From contig NC_088775.1 of NCBI RefSeq assembly GCF_954871325.1, positions 20,375,561 to 20,439,560 on the forward strand: 64,000 nucleotides of DNA, read 5' to 3'. Position numbers and translations under genes: made by a program. How positions within the stretch are numbered: the stretch's first letter is position 1; each line of letters opens with the position of its first letter. Of this stretch, positions 11,031-22,400 are shown one piece after another. Source of the stretch: Gordionus sp. m RMFG-2023 (Eukaryota > Nematomorpha > Gordioida > Chordodea > Parachordodidae). The notes under the pieces are model-generated. The model saw only the letters and a list, made by a program, of their open reading frames with translations, searched no databases and had not been told where the DNA came from.

Positions 11031-13466
11031 ATATTAAATCATCCTCTGATTATAATATGATCCCTTAATTGAAAAAACAAATATAATTAATTTAACACAT
11101 TAATTATACTTCCAAAGACAGTTTTAACCTCGCTCATAGCAAATTTTTTGAAATCCATGTATATATATAATGGATCAGGAAATAAATCCCTTTCTTGACA
11201 TTCAGATAATATTATTTCGTATATTTTTTCGTAAGATTTTGTTGTTTTTTTTTTTTGGGGGGGGGGGGGGAGGTACTGATATATAATTGCAGAAAATTTT
11301 TTGGGGACATAAAATTTCCACCCATATTAACATAATATGCCATGAGCACTATAAATTTATTTATCAAAATTAATTATTGCTAGGTTATACTAAAAAAATT
11401 AAATAAAAATTGAGAAGAAAAAAAATTGAGAAAATATCCGAAAAATAAAGATTAAAATAGAAAATAAATGACCAATCCCCCCCCCCCCACGTCTCTCTCT
11501 CCCATTGTTATTTAAAATTTGTAACAATAGCAATATTTTTTGGTTCCTTAAATTATTTCATTTTAAAATGTATTATTTATATATTTATTCTTAAATTTCA
11601 ATGATTATAGCGCCTCGATGGCACCAGTAAGTTTTTTAAAAAATTTTTAAAAAAAAAAATTCTTATTTTAATAAATGGTTCAATCTCAACGCTACACCCT
11701 TACTAAAAATTTCATAATTTAGTAAGCATAAAAAAATATTCGATGGAATTAATGATCAAAATATTTATGATAATATAAAAATTTTTTTTATTATTTACTC
11801 ATATTATTTGTTATTATCATAGAAAATGAATCCAAATTTTTTGTGTTCAAAAGCGTTCCTATTTTTTTTAAAATACCATTTAAAAAAATTTAAAATAACA
11901 ATATTTATTTATTTTTTAAATTTTTTTATATGTATTACATGATTTTTAAATAAAAGAATTAAGATCATATATAATTTTTTAATTTTTACGTTGATAAATC
12001 TCATTTTGAACCTTTGCGCAAATAAACAAGAATATCTTTTAGTTCTCTACTAAAAGTTCTCATTACAACTAGCATTAAAAACGATCCTAATTTTTCTTCG
12101 TCTATATTATTTCTCAGCCTATTTTTTATAATTTACTAAATGTTCTCTCGCAATTAACTTAGTAAATGATAAAGAAATGTATTCATATGTGAAAAATAAA
12201 TTAGTGCACTTGTGTGCATATTGTATCTTTTAAGAATTTCATACAGGCATATTAAACAATTGTTACATTTATTATCACAATTCACATTCTGAGTTATTAT
12301 CTTATTCTACTTTTTCATTAAACTCCTCACCTGCTCATACGATATTATCGTCCGTTTCATTTAATTATGCTATTAAATCTTTGAATTCACAGGCAAATGA
12401 ACACAATTCGTTACGTTATTTAACATTCAATATATTTGTTGTGTCACTTTTTTTCTAAGGCCTTTTCAGAAATACCTTTACTATTATTTTTATCAAAATG
12501 CCTATGATAATATTGCATATTCAAAATAAACTCTCTTTTTGTAGAAAACCGTTCTGATGTTTATAATTTGATCAATTATAGGACGAAATACTTTGACCCT
12601 ATAATTTCAAATCAAATCCAACAAGTTTTTATTTATCTCATTAATTTTTCCGACGATAACATCTACAATAGTTATCGATAATCTGGTATTTAAAAAAAGT
12701 TATGAAGAATATATTTTTTAATGTTTACCTATTCAAATTTAAATAACAAATAAAAGTTGTTTATTAGCCTGTCCATTGTTAAAATTTTCAAAGGTCCGTT
12801 AGCACTTTTTAAATTATTTAGCTAGCCAGCCCAATTTGATAGAAGGGCGTGGGCTAAAAACCAGATCATTTGGGCAAAAAAATTCAAAAATATTTAAATA
12901 ACGATTAACTGAAATTTTAATTTAACATGTTTACAATATATAAATTTACAATTTGCTTTAAAAATTTTCAAAAAGGTTCACAAATAATGATTATGGCAAT
13001 TGACACTTTTTTATGGTTATCTTCACTGAAATTTTAATATAACATGTTTATAATATATAACTTATTTTCTTTGAAAAAATTCAAAAAGTTCCAAATAACG
13101 ATTATAACAATTCTCACTTTTCTATGGTACATCTTCACTGCAATTTGAATTTAACATTTTTACAATATATATTTTTACCGATTTACTTTAAAAAAATTCA
13201 AAAAAGTTCAAGAATAACGATTATGACAATTGTCACTTTCTATGGTACATCTTCACTGAAATTTTAATTTAACATATTTACAATATATATGTTTACCTAT
13301 TTACTTTTAAAAAATTCAAAAAAGTTCAAAAATAACGATTATGACAATTGTCACTTTTCTATGGTACATCTCTTCACTGAAATTTTAATTTAACATGTTT
13401 ACAATATATATTTTTACCCATTTGCTTCAAAAAAAGTTAAAAAATAACGTTTATGACAATTGTCAC

Positions 13467-13934
13467 TAGAGATCTGCAAAGTTAGGCCCGGCCCGAGCCC
13501 AGCCCGAAGCCCGTTTGGGCCGGGCTCGGACCAGACCTAATATTTTAAAAAAAAAATTGGGCCGGGTCGGGCTTAATATTTAAAAAAAAAATTGGGCCGG
13601 GTCGGGCTTAATATTTTAAAAATAAATTCGGGCCGGGTCGGGTCGGACCTTGGATATTTTTTTAAATATATCTAAATTTATCAATTTTATATTGAATTTT
13701 TTATGTAAAATAAAAATATTTGATTTTATTTATTGAAACTAAACTACATATAACATATGTCTTTTATTTAGAGTAATTATAAAGATTAATTTCTATATTT
13801 AAATAAATTCGGGTCGGGCTGGGTCGGCAAATTTTTTAAAAAAATTTCGGGTTCAGGCCGGGCCGGCAAAACTTTTCTAAAAAAAATTTCGGGCCGGGTC
13901 GGGTTTGAAAAATTAGACCCGATGCAGATCACTT
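13467..13934. mobile_element. 468-bp hAT MITE, TAGAGATCTGC ends
   Basis: The ends TAGAGATCTGC and GCAGATCACTT are flanked by the 8-bp duplication ATTGTCAC (13,459-13,466 and 13,935-13,942), so it jumped into a palindrome unit. Both sub-terminal regions are strikingly GC-rich (GGCCCGGCCCG, GGGCCGGGTCGGG) around an AT-rich centre. The same family occurs at 29,718-29,964. No coding capacity. Confidence 0.9.
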
Positions 13935-14232
13935 ATTGTCACTCTTCTATGGTACATCTTCACTGAATTTATTTTAACATCTTTACAATATATATTTTTA
14001 CCTATTTACTTTAAAAAAATTTAAAAAAGTTCAAAAATAACGATTATGACAATTGTCACTTTCTATGGTACATCTTCACTGAAATTTTAATTTAACATAT
14101 TTACAATATATATTTTTACCTATTTACTTAAATAAATTCAAATAAGTTAAAAAATAACGATTATGACAATAGTCACTTATCTATTGCATCAAAAAATTTC
14201 AAAAAACTTTAGAAATAACGATTATGACAATC

Positions 14233-14635
14233 AGTGGCGTAGCTACGGGGGTGGTTTTCGGGTTTGGACCCCTCCCAGAGCAAAATTTTTTTTAGATTAT
14301 ATGTTCAAAAGTCTTAAAAGTGATTTTATATGAATTATATTTTTCTGGTTTTGATGTTTGTGGAAGGATATTATATTACTATTGAAATTATTCTGTATAG
14401 TATTATTATAAAGTCATTGAGAATAATCTACTAAATTATAATAACATAATTATTGATGCATTTAAAAAATATATTTATTATATATTATCGAAGATATGGT
14501 TATGATTTGTTAGATAAACCCGGCCGAAGGCCGGGCAAAAGGGCCGAAGGCCCGTTAAAGAGGGTCTGGGGGCGAAGCCATCCAGATTTAATATCTATGG
14601 ACCCCCTCTAAGGAAAATTCCTAGCTACACCACTG
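14233..14635. mobile_element. 403-bp hAT MITE, CAGTGGCGTAGC ends
   Basis: It begins CAGTGGCGTAGCTACGGGGG and ends TAGCTACACCACTG, with the exact 8-bp target duplication ATGACAAT (14,225-14,232 and 14,636-14,643). Ends of this kind are widespread among animal hAT MITEs. A related but diverged end (CAGTAGCGTAACTAGGG) lies at 16,967. The interior has GGCCGAAGGCCCG repeats. Confidence 0.9.
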
Positions 14636-16442
14636 ATGACAATTGTCACTTATCTATGATACATCTTCATCGAATTTTTAATTAAACGTATTTACAATCT
14701 ATATTTTTACCTATGTGCGTCAAAAAAATTTCAAAAAACTGTAGAAATAACGATTTTGACAATTGTCACTTATCTATCACTTAAATTTTAATCTGACATA
14801 CAATCTATATTTTTACCTATTTGCGTCAAAAAAAATCAAAAAACTTTAGTAATAACGATTATGACAATTGTCACTTATCTAGGGTATATCTTCACTGAAA
14901 TTTTAATTTAACATATTTACACTATATATTTTTACCTATTTCCGTCAAAAAAATTCAAAAAACTTTAAAAATAACGATTATGACAATTGTCACATATCTA
15001 TGGTACAACTTAACTGAATTTTTACTTAAACGTATTTACAATCTCTATTTTTACCTATATGCGTCAAAAAATTTCAAAAAACTTTAGAAATAACGATTAT
15101 GACAATTGTCACTTATCTAGGGTACATCTTCACTGAAATTTTAATTTAACATATTTACAATTTATATTTTTACCCATTAGCGTCAAAAATAAACTAATAT
15201 GTTTAAAAATACAGATTATGATAATTGTCATTTTTAGAAAGGAACATCACCATTGAATTTATAATTTAACATCTTTATAATATAAATTATATTTATATCC
15301 TTTTCTGTCAAAGATTTCATAAATGTTAAAAAATAACATGACAATTATCACAAAGACGATCATGTAAAATAACTTATAAAAGTTTAATATAAATATTTAA
15401 AAATAAGTATTTAAACTAATACTAAAAAAAAATAGATAATTTTACAAAAATGATAAAAATAAACCTATAAATAAAAGATTTCAACTCAAAAATTGTTTAT
15501 TTAAATAAAATTTACTAATAATTACAAAAAAAAAGTTTATTAACAAAAAAGAAAAAATCATTTAAAATTCAAATCAAATCAAATTTTGCTTAAAATTTGG
15601 GTGTGAAAATCACTAATTAATTTTAACAAAAATGATATTACTTAACTTACATTGCAGCTTAACATTTTTTTATTATAAGATATCAAATAAATATTCATTT
15701 TCATAATAAATTATATCACTTCTTTAATTTAATAAATATTTAAATATAAATAAAATAAATTTTTACTAAAAATAAATAAATAATAATTAATGCTTGTAAT
15801 TTCTATTCACGACTTAATCAGGTTGGAAGTCTAAATTAAAAAAAATAATTGTATTGAATTAATAATAAAAACTAATTTGAAATCACGATTTGAGTCGACT
15901 TGAGTTCACGATCCGAGTTCATAACTCAAGTCAGTTTGGGTCGATTTTTTCGACCCAAAACTTAGACTCAGTTTTTGACTAAGTCGACTCGACTCAGTCG
16001 TTTAACAACACTATTTCAAATCAGATTCAGGTTCTAAAACATTGATGATAGCCTTGCTCATTTTTGTTCTACAAGTAAAGTTTTCATTTATCTTGGAGTC
16101 GTTAAATATTATGTGGAAAGATTATAAACACATTGTAATGATAAGTAGCTCTGTGAATGTTGTACTACAAGATACGTGATTACAGTTGCCGCAACTGTAG
16201 TTGCTTCTGTATTATTTCTTATTTTTGGAGGATATTTTTGTTTTGCAATGGATATAGATACACTCTCCTGCACTGATTATAATAATGTGATTGAAAAATA
16301 ATAAATAAAATAATTATCACTGAAATGAGTACAATATTACGTTATTATGTATTTATACGTGGTACGTGATAATTAAGCGCCTATCCCTATAATGTTATAC
16401 ACACACACAAGGTAGATTTTCAATTGCGGATGTTTTGCTGAA

Positions 16443-17300
16443 CATTCGCATAAAATATATTTTTTACATTGTAAAATTAAAATCGTTTGTTTTTTTTATA
16501 AAATCTTATCTTGTTTACATTCTTTTATATTTAAAAAGGATCGTTGGTTATTTTATAAATTAATATATTTTAATAAATCAAGATGTTATTTTATTTTGAA
16601 AAATAGTTACCGACTGTATTTATATAAACTAATTATAAAAAATAATAAGCCGATAATTAAGTCAATTTAAAATACTGGCCGAAGGCCCGCAAAAAAATTT
16701 TTTTAACAACTTTTATATTTCTACCGCAATTTTCATATTTCTCCCGCAAAATATCAAATTTCTCCCACAATTTGAAAATTTTGACCTTGTCTCACCCCTT
16801 TCATTTTATCTTGTTCAATAGTCCTCAAATTTGAAGCATTCTGACACACCCTTCTCAGTGGATAACCACTTTTCTTGTATTTATTCGTATTACATATTTC
16901 CTTACTATGACAAAAATGGCCACATCCTGCACATCTTAATTTTTCTTGTTTCATTGTACAATAAGTGCAGTAGCGTAACTAGGGAAGGCGCAGGGGCTAT
17001 AGCATTCTGAAAAATTTGAATAGCCCCCTGAAGCGAAAAAAACTTCTTTTTCTCCCTAATATCCATTTCAACTAAAAATAAGTTATTTGATAACCCCCTG
17101 AACGATTTCATATTAAAATTCTATTAAGTAATATATATAAATTTTATTTTATTATTTAAAAATTGATTAGACTATCTAAATTTTTATTAAATGAGTGCTA
17201 TGTTAATTATTAGATTAGATTAATACATATCTATTATATTTTATTATTTAAAAATTAATAAGACTATCTGAATTTTTATTAAAGAAGTACAATTTTACTT
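16443..17300. other. Mixed repeat debris with a short cysteine-rich frame
   Basis: The bases ATTCGCATAAAATA..ATTTTTTACATTGTAAA at 16,446-16,475 repeat those at 7,178-7,212, the 3' end of the interrupted hAT, suggesting a duplicated edge. The minus strand 16,954-16,754 is open for 66 codons with CAGCGHFC and further cysteines; I do not recognise it. From 16,967 a CAGTAGCGTAACTAGGG end starts an ill-defined hAT MITE. No complete gene. Confidence 0.4.
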
Positions 17301-17319
17301 GAATCTATAATCAATCTCA

Positions 17320-18260
17320 AATTATCTCCAAGTTACTGGATGCAAGCCGCTCTTCGGTGCAAATGTAGGGGTATGGACTTTCGATCCCCTGCCTCACTGA
17401 GTATTGCAACTTTTCTCTCATCATACACCAAAATTCAACAATTAATAATATTATTACCACCACTACAGATCCCCATCTGGGGTTGACACTAGATTTATGG
17501 AATTCAAACGCCTCAAATGCTCCCATGCCTTAATCATCCAGACACAAAGACTTATCTTTGATCCAGCATACCGTTAAATTCCTTTACTCGAACGCTGCTT
17601 TAAAGGACATTTCCTCGATCTTTAACCCAGTTATCCTCTCCCCAATAAATCAAAGAATTGATTCCTCCCCCTCCCAATAAAAAAAGTAGTAATTCTCCAT
17701 CATCAATTCAACATATGAGGCTATTCCTAGCTCCAATTTTGTTTTGATGCTTTCTAACGAAGAACTTTGGATAGGAATAGGTCTCTGATTAGGTTGTGAT
17801 ATCGTCACACCCTCTTCTTGCAAACAGTGTCAGCTCCCCGTCGACATTCTAGTTTATCACCCTCTTCACTGCCGTTTCTCTACAGGCCACCATCCACGCC
17901 ACCAAGCAATAAATTTAATTATTCATAGAACTCTCCATTTAGCTAATATTCGATCAACTTTGGAACCTCACTGGAACAATATCAGGCCTGACGGAATGAC
18001 TATTATCCCATGGAGCAGGGGAATCCAGCTATCCTTTTGTCCTAATTCCTTAGGTAGAGCCGAAATTAGAAAGATCAATATACCATTCCAATATTACTCT
18101 AACCACGATCGTTTCTGCCACAATCGATGCTTTTGGACCTAGAGCATTGGATTTTTTCAAGGCACACGGTCAAAATATGCCCTTAATTTTAGATAACTCA
18201 CCTATCCAACGAACCTCAATGGAAATTTGTAGGTTGCATAGTATATCAATCCACGGTACC
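17320..18260 (+). pseudogene. LINE fragment, reverse-transcriptase C-terminus plus nuclease-like domain
   Basis: In plus-strand frames around 17,750-18,060 one reads IGIGLRLGCDIVTPSSCKQC, then HPLHCRFSTGHHPRHQAIN, RTLHLANIRSTLEP, RPDGMTIIPWSRG. The CxxC..H..C knuckle followed by RH and PDG is the layout of the C-terminal restriction-like endonuclease of R2-group LINEs; many invertebrate genomes carry such proteins. Downstream, 18,095-18,260 continues in other frames (AFGPRALDFFKAHG). Stops and frame changes show that it is dead. Upstream 17,320-17,750 is probably degraded palm/thumb sequence. The same family sits in the helicase intron. Confidence 0.6.
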
Positions 18261-18433
18261 ATAACCTAGATGCACCCCCTCATGTTTCTTCATTTTTTTA
18301 AAATACATTACAGTATTTTATTATATTCTTTATAAAATAAATAATATAGATCTTTTTATTTTTATATAGCTTACACCTTTTTTTGTAAATTGTAAACGTT
18401 TTTAAATCGAAATAAAATATTTATCATATATAT

Positions 18434-19055
18434 GGTGAATTCCATATCAAATCAACAAAAAAAAGTTTTCAACCCGACCCCCTTCAATTTTTCTTAAATT
18501 TTGTATACTGGTATACTATAACTAAGAAAAAAAATGAAATTTTACCTTCCAACACTGCTTACCCGCTAAGATATGGCCGTTTAAAGCGCGGAAAAATAGT
18601 ACATTTATGACAAAATGCTCCTCATTTATTTTCAAATATCTCGAGAAATAATTTTGTTAGAAAAATAATTTAATTTTATTTTGTAGCTTAATAAATGTTC
18701 TTTAAAATGACATAAAAATAAATATGATGGACATTTTATTAATATCGAAAACCGGATGTGTAAAACCGGAAATGTCAGGTATTTTTTTTTCAAAATTTAT
18801 TTTTCTGTAGATAGATTAACACTGCTTTATATTTGTACAAAATCCTAGACTGGGATCAACATGGATTTAGGAGTTATCACTCTTTATATGGCTAAAATTG
18901 AACAAATTTAACATTAATATCATCATATTTTAATTTAATGAATAGTTATGAAATAATATTAATTTAAAAATTATGTCTAAATGGTAGGCCCTTACTTTTT
19001 TTTATCTTTATAAAAAAAATTTGAGAGGTGGCTGGGATAATGTATGGAATTCACC
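18434..19055. mobile_element. 622-bp MITE of the ATTCCAT terminal family
   Basis: Terminal GGTGAATTCCATA and TATGGAATTCACC, flanked by ATAT on both sides (18,430-18,433 and 19,056-19,059). The next bases, CAACCCGACCCCCTTCAATT, resemble TTCGGCCGACCCCTTT of the larger GGGTCATTCC elements, so it looks like a non-autonomous relative. No coding capacity. From 19,060 to 19,481, just before the helicase start, only AT-rich DNA is visible; no promoter motif can be singled out. Confidence 0.75.
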
Positions 19056-19481
19056 ATATATATATATAAATACATTCAATTAATATTGTATATTATTTAT
19101 TTCTATATTGTTTTATTCTTTTTAAAAAACGTCTTATGTAAATAATAAGTGGATTATCTATAAAAAGAAATAAACTCACTTCTGGATCAGGATTTTTTAA
19201 AAAGAACCTGATTTTTAAAGGAATTGATTAACAACCTGCTTAATCCTCAAAAGTACATTTTATTTTAATGAATTTCTAAAAATAATTATAATTTTTAAAG
19301 AAGGATTATTCTAGAGATAACTTTTAAAAATTGTATAAATTTAGTAATAACATTGTTATGTTTTAATATATGCTATCTTCTTCAATTTATTATTTAACTT
19401 TTTTTTTTAAAAATTAATATTTATTTTAATATTCCTTCAACAATTTGATTTGTTATTACAAAAAATATAATTTTTTACAAT

Positions 19482-22400
19482 ATGGCTGACTTTAAAAATT
19501 TTTTGTATACATGGTGCAGTAAAAATTATAAGACCCTTAAATACTCATATAATACCTTTATATCTAATTATCGTTCTCAATTTACGTGCTCGGTATATTA
19601 TCATTTTTTTTATAATGTTACATTAAATTTTAGGCTAATATATCAACGTTTGATTACGTAGGAACGGGAACTTCAACAAGTAAGAAAGATGCTCAAACTT
19701 GTGCTGCTAAAGATTTTATAAACTTTTTAATCAAAGAAGGCGCAATACCAGCGAATGCTTTAAGCTTAAATGTAAAGATATTTTTATTGTTAACTACTAT
19801 TTCATATCCTAGGCAGCTGATAATGAATCAAATACTTCAATTAATAATACACATTATAATCATTTAATGGGTGAAGGTAAAAATTTGTATTTAAATATTT
19901 ATATTGGCTAAATTATTTTCTAATACATAATTATGATATTTTAGGTGAAAATATGACAAATATGAGTTCTATAGAACCTGATAATGTACCTCATATAGAA
20001 CCGTCAGAAAATAATTCAGATGAGTTACTAAGACAACAAAAATTGGAAGAAGTTAATACTTTTTTCTTTTATATGAAACTGTTATGTTTCTATATTCTTT
20101 TACTTCCAATTTTTTTTGTCTATTACCCAAAGTTCTAAAGTTTAAATAAATTTGGTAAATTCTTTAGATTATGGAAAATCTAGATGTTATTATATAGTAT
20201 TTGATGATATACAATAATTAAATAACTATTATTATGCTCAAATTTATGTCATGATCTTATATTTGTCTTGATTAATTTATGTTGAATAATTTGATATTCT
20301 TCTCAAATATGTATAATTATTATTTAGACCAAAAATTTGGACAAAAATGCAGATATTCATGGAAATTGGACTTTAGAATATGCAAAGTCTCGTTTGCATC
20401 AATATTTACAGACAAATAAAATACACACTGAATATGTCTATACATGCGTGGGCACACCACATAATAGGTTTTAAACATTAATATAAAATATAAATTTTTT
20501 TTACCTTTAAATTTAATGTATATTTATTTTCTAGAAGTTTTATTGCTGAAATGAAAATTTGTTTGAAGGAACAAGATACAAGTTAATTGATAAACATTAA
20601 TTTTTTATAAATAATAATATTAATTATTTAATTTTTAATTGTTTCTATATCTCAATAACCATATATATTTATATTTGAGCTTTTATTTAGATATATTTTT
20701 TAAGAATGCCACTAAATTTTATTTAAAATAAATAGGTTTCTTTAATAATAACTGGTTTGATAGATTTACTTAAAAATGGGGAGAATTTTATTCCCTCCAC
20801 ATTCCTTCTCATATTTAGTTTTTTCTCAAGTAAAGACCTCTATCAAAGCCAAAGATTCCCAGTCTGCCAAATAATATAATTAAAAAACATGGGCTAGGGC
20901 TAAATAATTTATTTTTAAACCTATAATGAAAATAATTATTAGTTTTGTTAAAAGTTATTTTGAAATAATTACTAGTTACCAGTGTTGTTAAACGCCACTT
21001 TTAAAAGTAGCACGCTACCGCTACAGCTATCGTTTTCAAATGAGTAGCTCGCTACTATTTTAAAGCTACTTTTTATCTATTTTGATTTTTTTTAAAAATA
21101 TTTTTTTATGTAACTTTAACTTTATTTCCACAAATAAAATATTGGTATAAAAACATGACTATAATTTGTTACATTTATATATAATTTATTTATTATTGCA
21201 CTTTAATATAATAATAATAACATTTCAGTACTGTCATCCCCAAATCTAGAGCGATGATCAGAAAGTATAAGCTTTGCCATACTAAATAATCGTTCAGCAC
21301 TAGCACTTGAGCGCAACACAATATTAAATTTAATAAACTTACTTTTTATATGAAAAAAAATCATAAAAATATTTAAATAGTATTTTTAGATTTAAAAAAA
21401 GGATACTATCGAATTATCCACATCATATGGCATCATTAAACCTCTGGAACAAAGATTCTCCAAGTTCCTCATCCAAATTTAAGACAAAGAGACTGGAATT
21501 TACCATTGATACAGCCTTGCATTGAATACACTTCAAAGCTATTCAAAAAAATCTTCAGCACTCTTTCTTCCCTTAAACCCAAACTTCGAGTATACATAAT
21601 GACAATAGACATCAAATAATTCAAGTCTCAGCCATATACCATCTTTGCTACGAATGGTTAGAAACTATACCTAGTTTTAATTTAAGCTTGTTTATTAATC
21701 AACGAAGAACTTAGAATAGCTATAACTCTTCATTTTGTGAAATAGTAACGCCAACATCATGTTTCCCTCTTGAAACTCATATTGATACTAGATGTGAGAT
21801 GGGCCTTCCCAAAATTTTACCTGGGCATGATTGGGCGTGAACATAAATTTCCTGTGAATCATGGATATTTTAATTTTTAAAATTGATTTTTTAAAAATAT
21901 AAATTTGCAATTTATAATTATAATATATATTTTCTAATTTAATTTTTTTTTGAAAAAGAATAATTTTTGAAAAAAAAATCTTCCTCATTTTATAAACAAC
22001 ATTCGTTATCATTCCGTTAGTTCAATTTTTTTTTATGTTTAGGTGTTTATCGCGAGACTTTTTGCTAAATTTTGCTTAAGAATTTTACAGAATAGTCAAT
22101 TATATTTTATTTGTAAAGATCTTCTATCTTTAAATGCAACAAAAAGTGAAGGATTTTACAAGCTAGGCCAAGAGTTAATAAATGTTGGTGTTACATATGG
22201 ACAACAAAATATAAAAGATATACTTGTGAGCTGTAAACTCAAGAATACTATAGCTCCAAAAATATACGATGAAATTAAGATTAAAAGCATGATCAATAAT
22301 AATTACTTGTTCATAACCACTGATTTTTGGATGGATAACTATAAAAATAAGTTTTTTTTAACTATTACAGGACATATTATCATTAAGTATTTTGAATTAA

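Larger units (their letters stand above)
12890..15330 (-). repeat. Right palindrome array, inverted relative to the left
   Basis: About seventeen units of the left-array repeat in inverse orientation (CGATTATGACAATTGTCACT then CTATGGTACATCTTCACTG), interrupted by MITEs at 13,467-13,934 and 14,233-14,635. It is about 2.4 kb against 1 kb for the left array, so the arms are asymmetric. Two sub-families are visible: units before about 14.2 kb have spacer TTACTTTAAAAAAATTC, later ones CGTCAAAAAAATTTC. Confidence 0.9.
7891..16013. mobile_element. 8.1-kb hAT-ended element with palindrome arrays
   Basis: The ends TAGTGTTGTTAAA and TTTAACAACACTA are flanked by the exact 8-bp duplication TTTCAAAT (7,883-7,890 and 16,014-16,021), a hAT signature. 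Next inward come about 200 bp of repeated GAGTCG/AACTCAAGTCGA motifs, then arm sequences shared by both sides (8,130-8,400 against 15,360-15,620), then long arrays of a palindrome-bearing repeat. An inner inverted pair, TTTTAGCCTACGCCC near 9,390 and its counterpart near 12,855, bounds the centre, which holds a MULE-type transposase fragment. The element either contains a nested MULE or is a chimera. Confidence 0.8.
7168..16330 (-). pseudogene. ZBED/hAT-like transposase remnant split by an 8.1-kb insertion
   Basis: Reading leftwards on the minus strand, 16,330-16,021 has KYPPKIRNN, then HSQSYLSLQC and, after a frame change, DSKINENFTCRTKMSKAI ending at PES. Coding resumes at 7,888 with KDGHTYAILTDASNKGN, then 7,648-7,451 and 7,356-7,168 (DVLFEEIVMLSIF). 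This order (H-S-Y-xx-L-D/QC, CxRTK, TDASNKGN) is that of zinc-finger hAT proteins as I recall the family. The break coincides exactly with the 8-bp duplication TTTCAAAT flanking the inserted element. Further frame breaks show that the copy was dying independently. Confidence 0.7.

Noticed and set aside
8400-15330. A CRISPR-like array or centromeric satellite
   Set aside because: Repeats are palindrome-cored, spacers are themselves homologous, orientation is inverted between arms and they lie inside an element with a target duplication.
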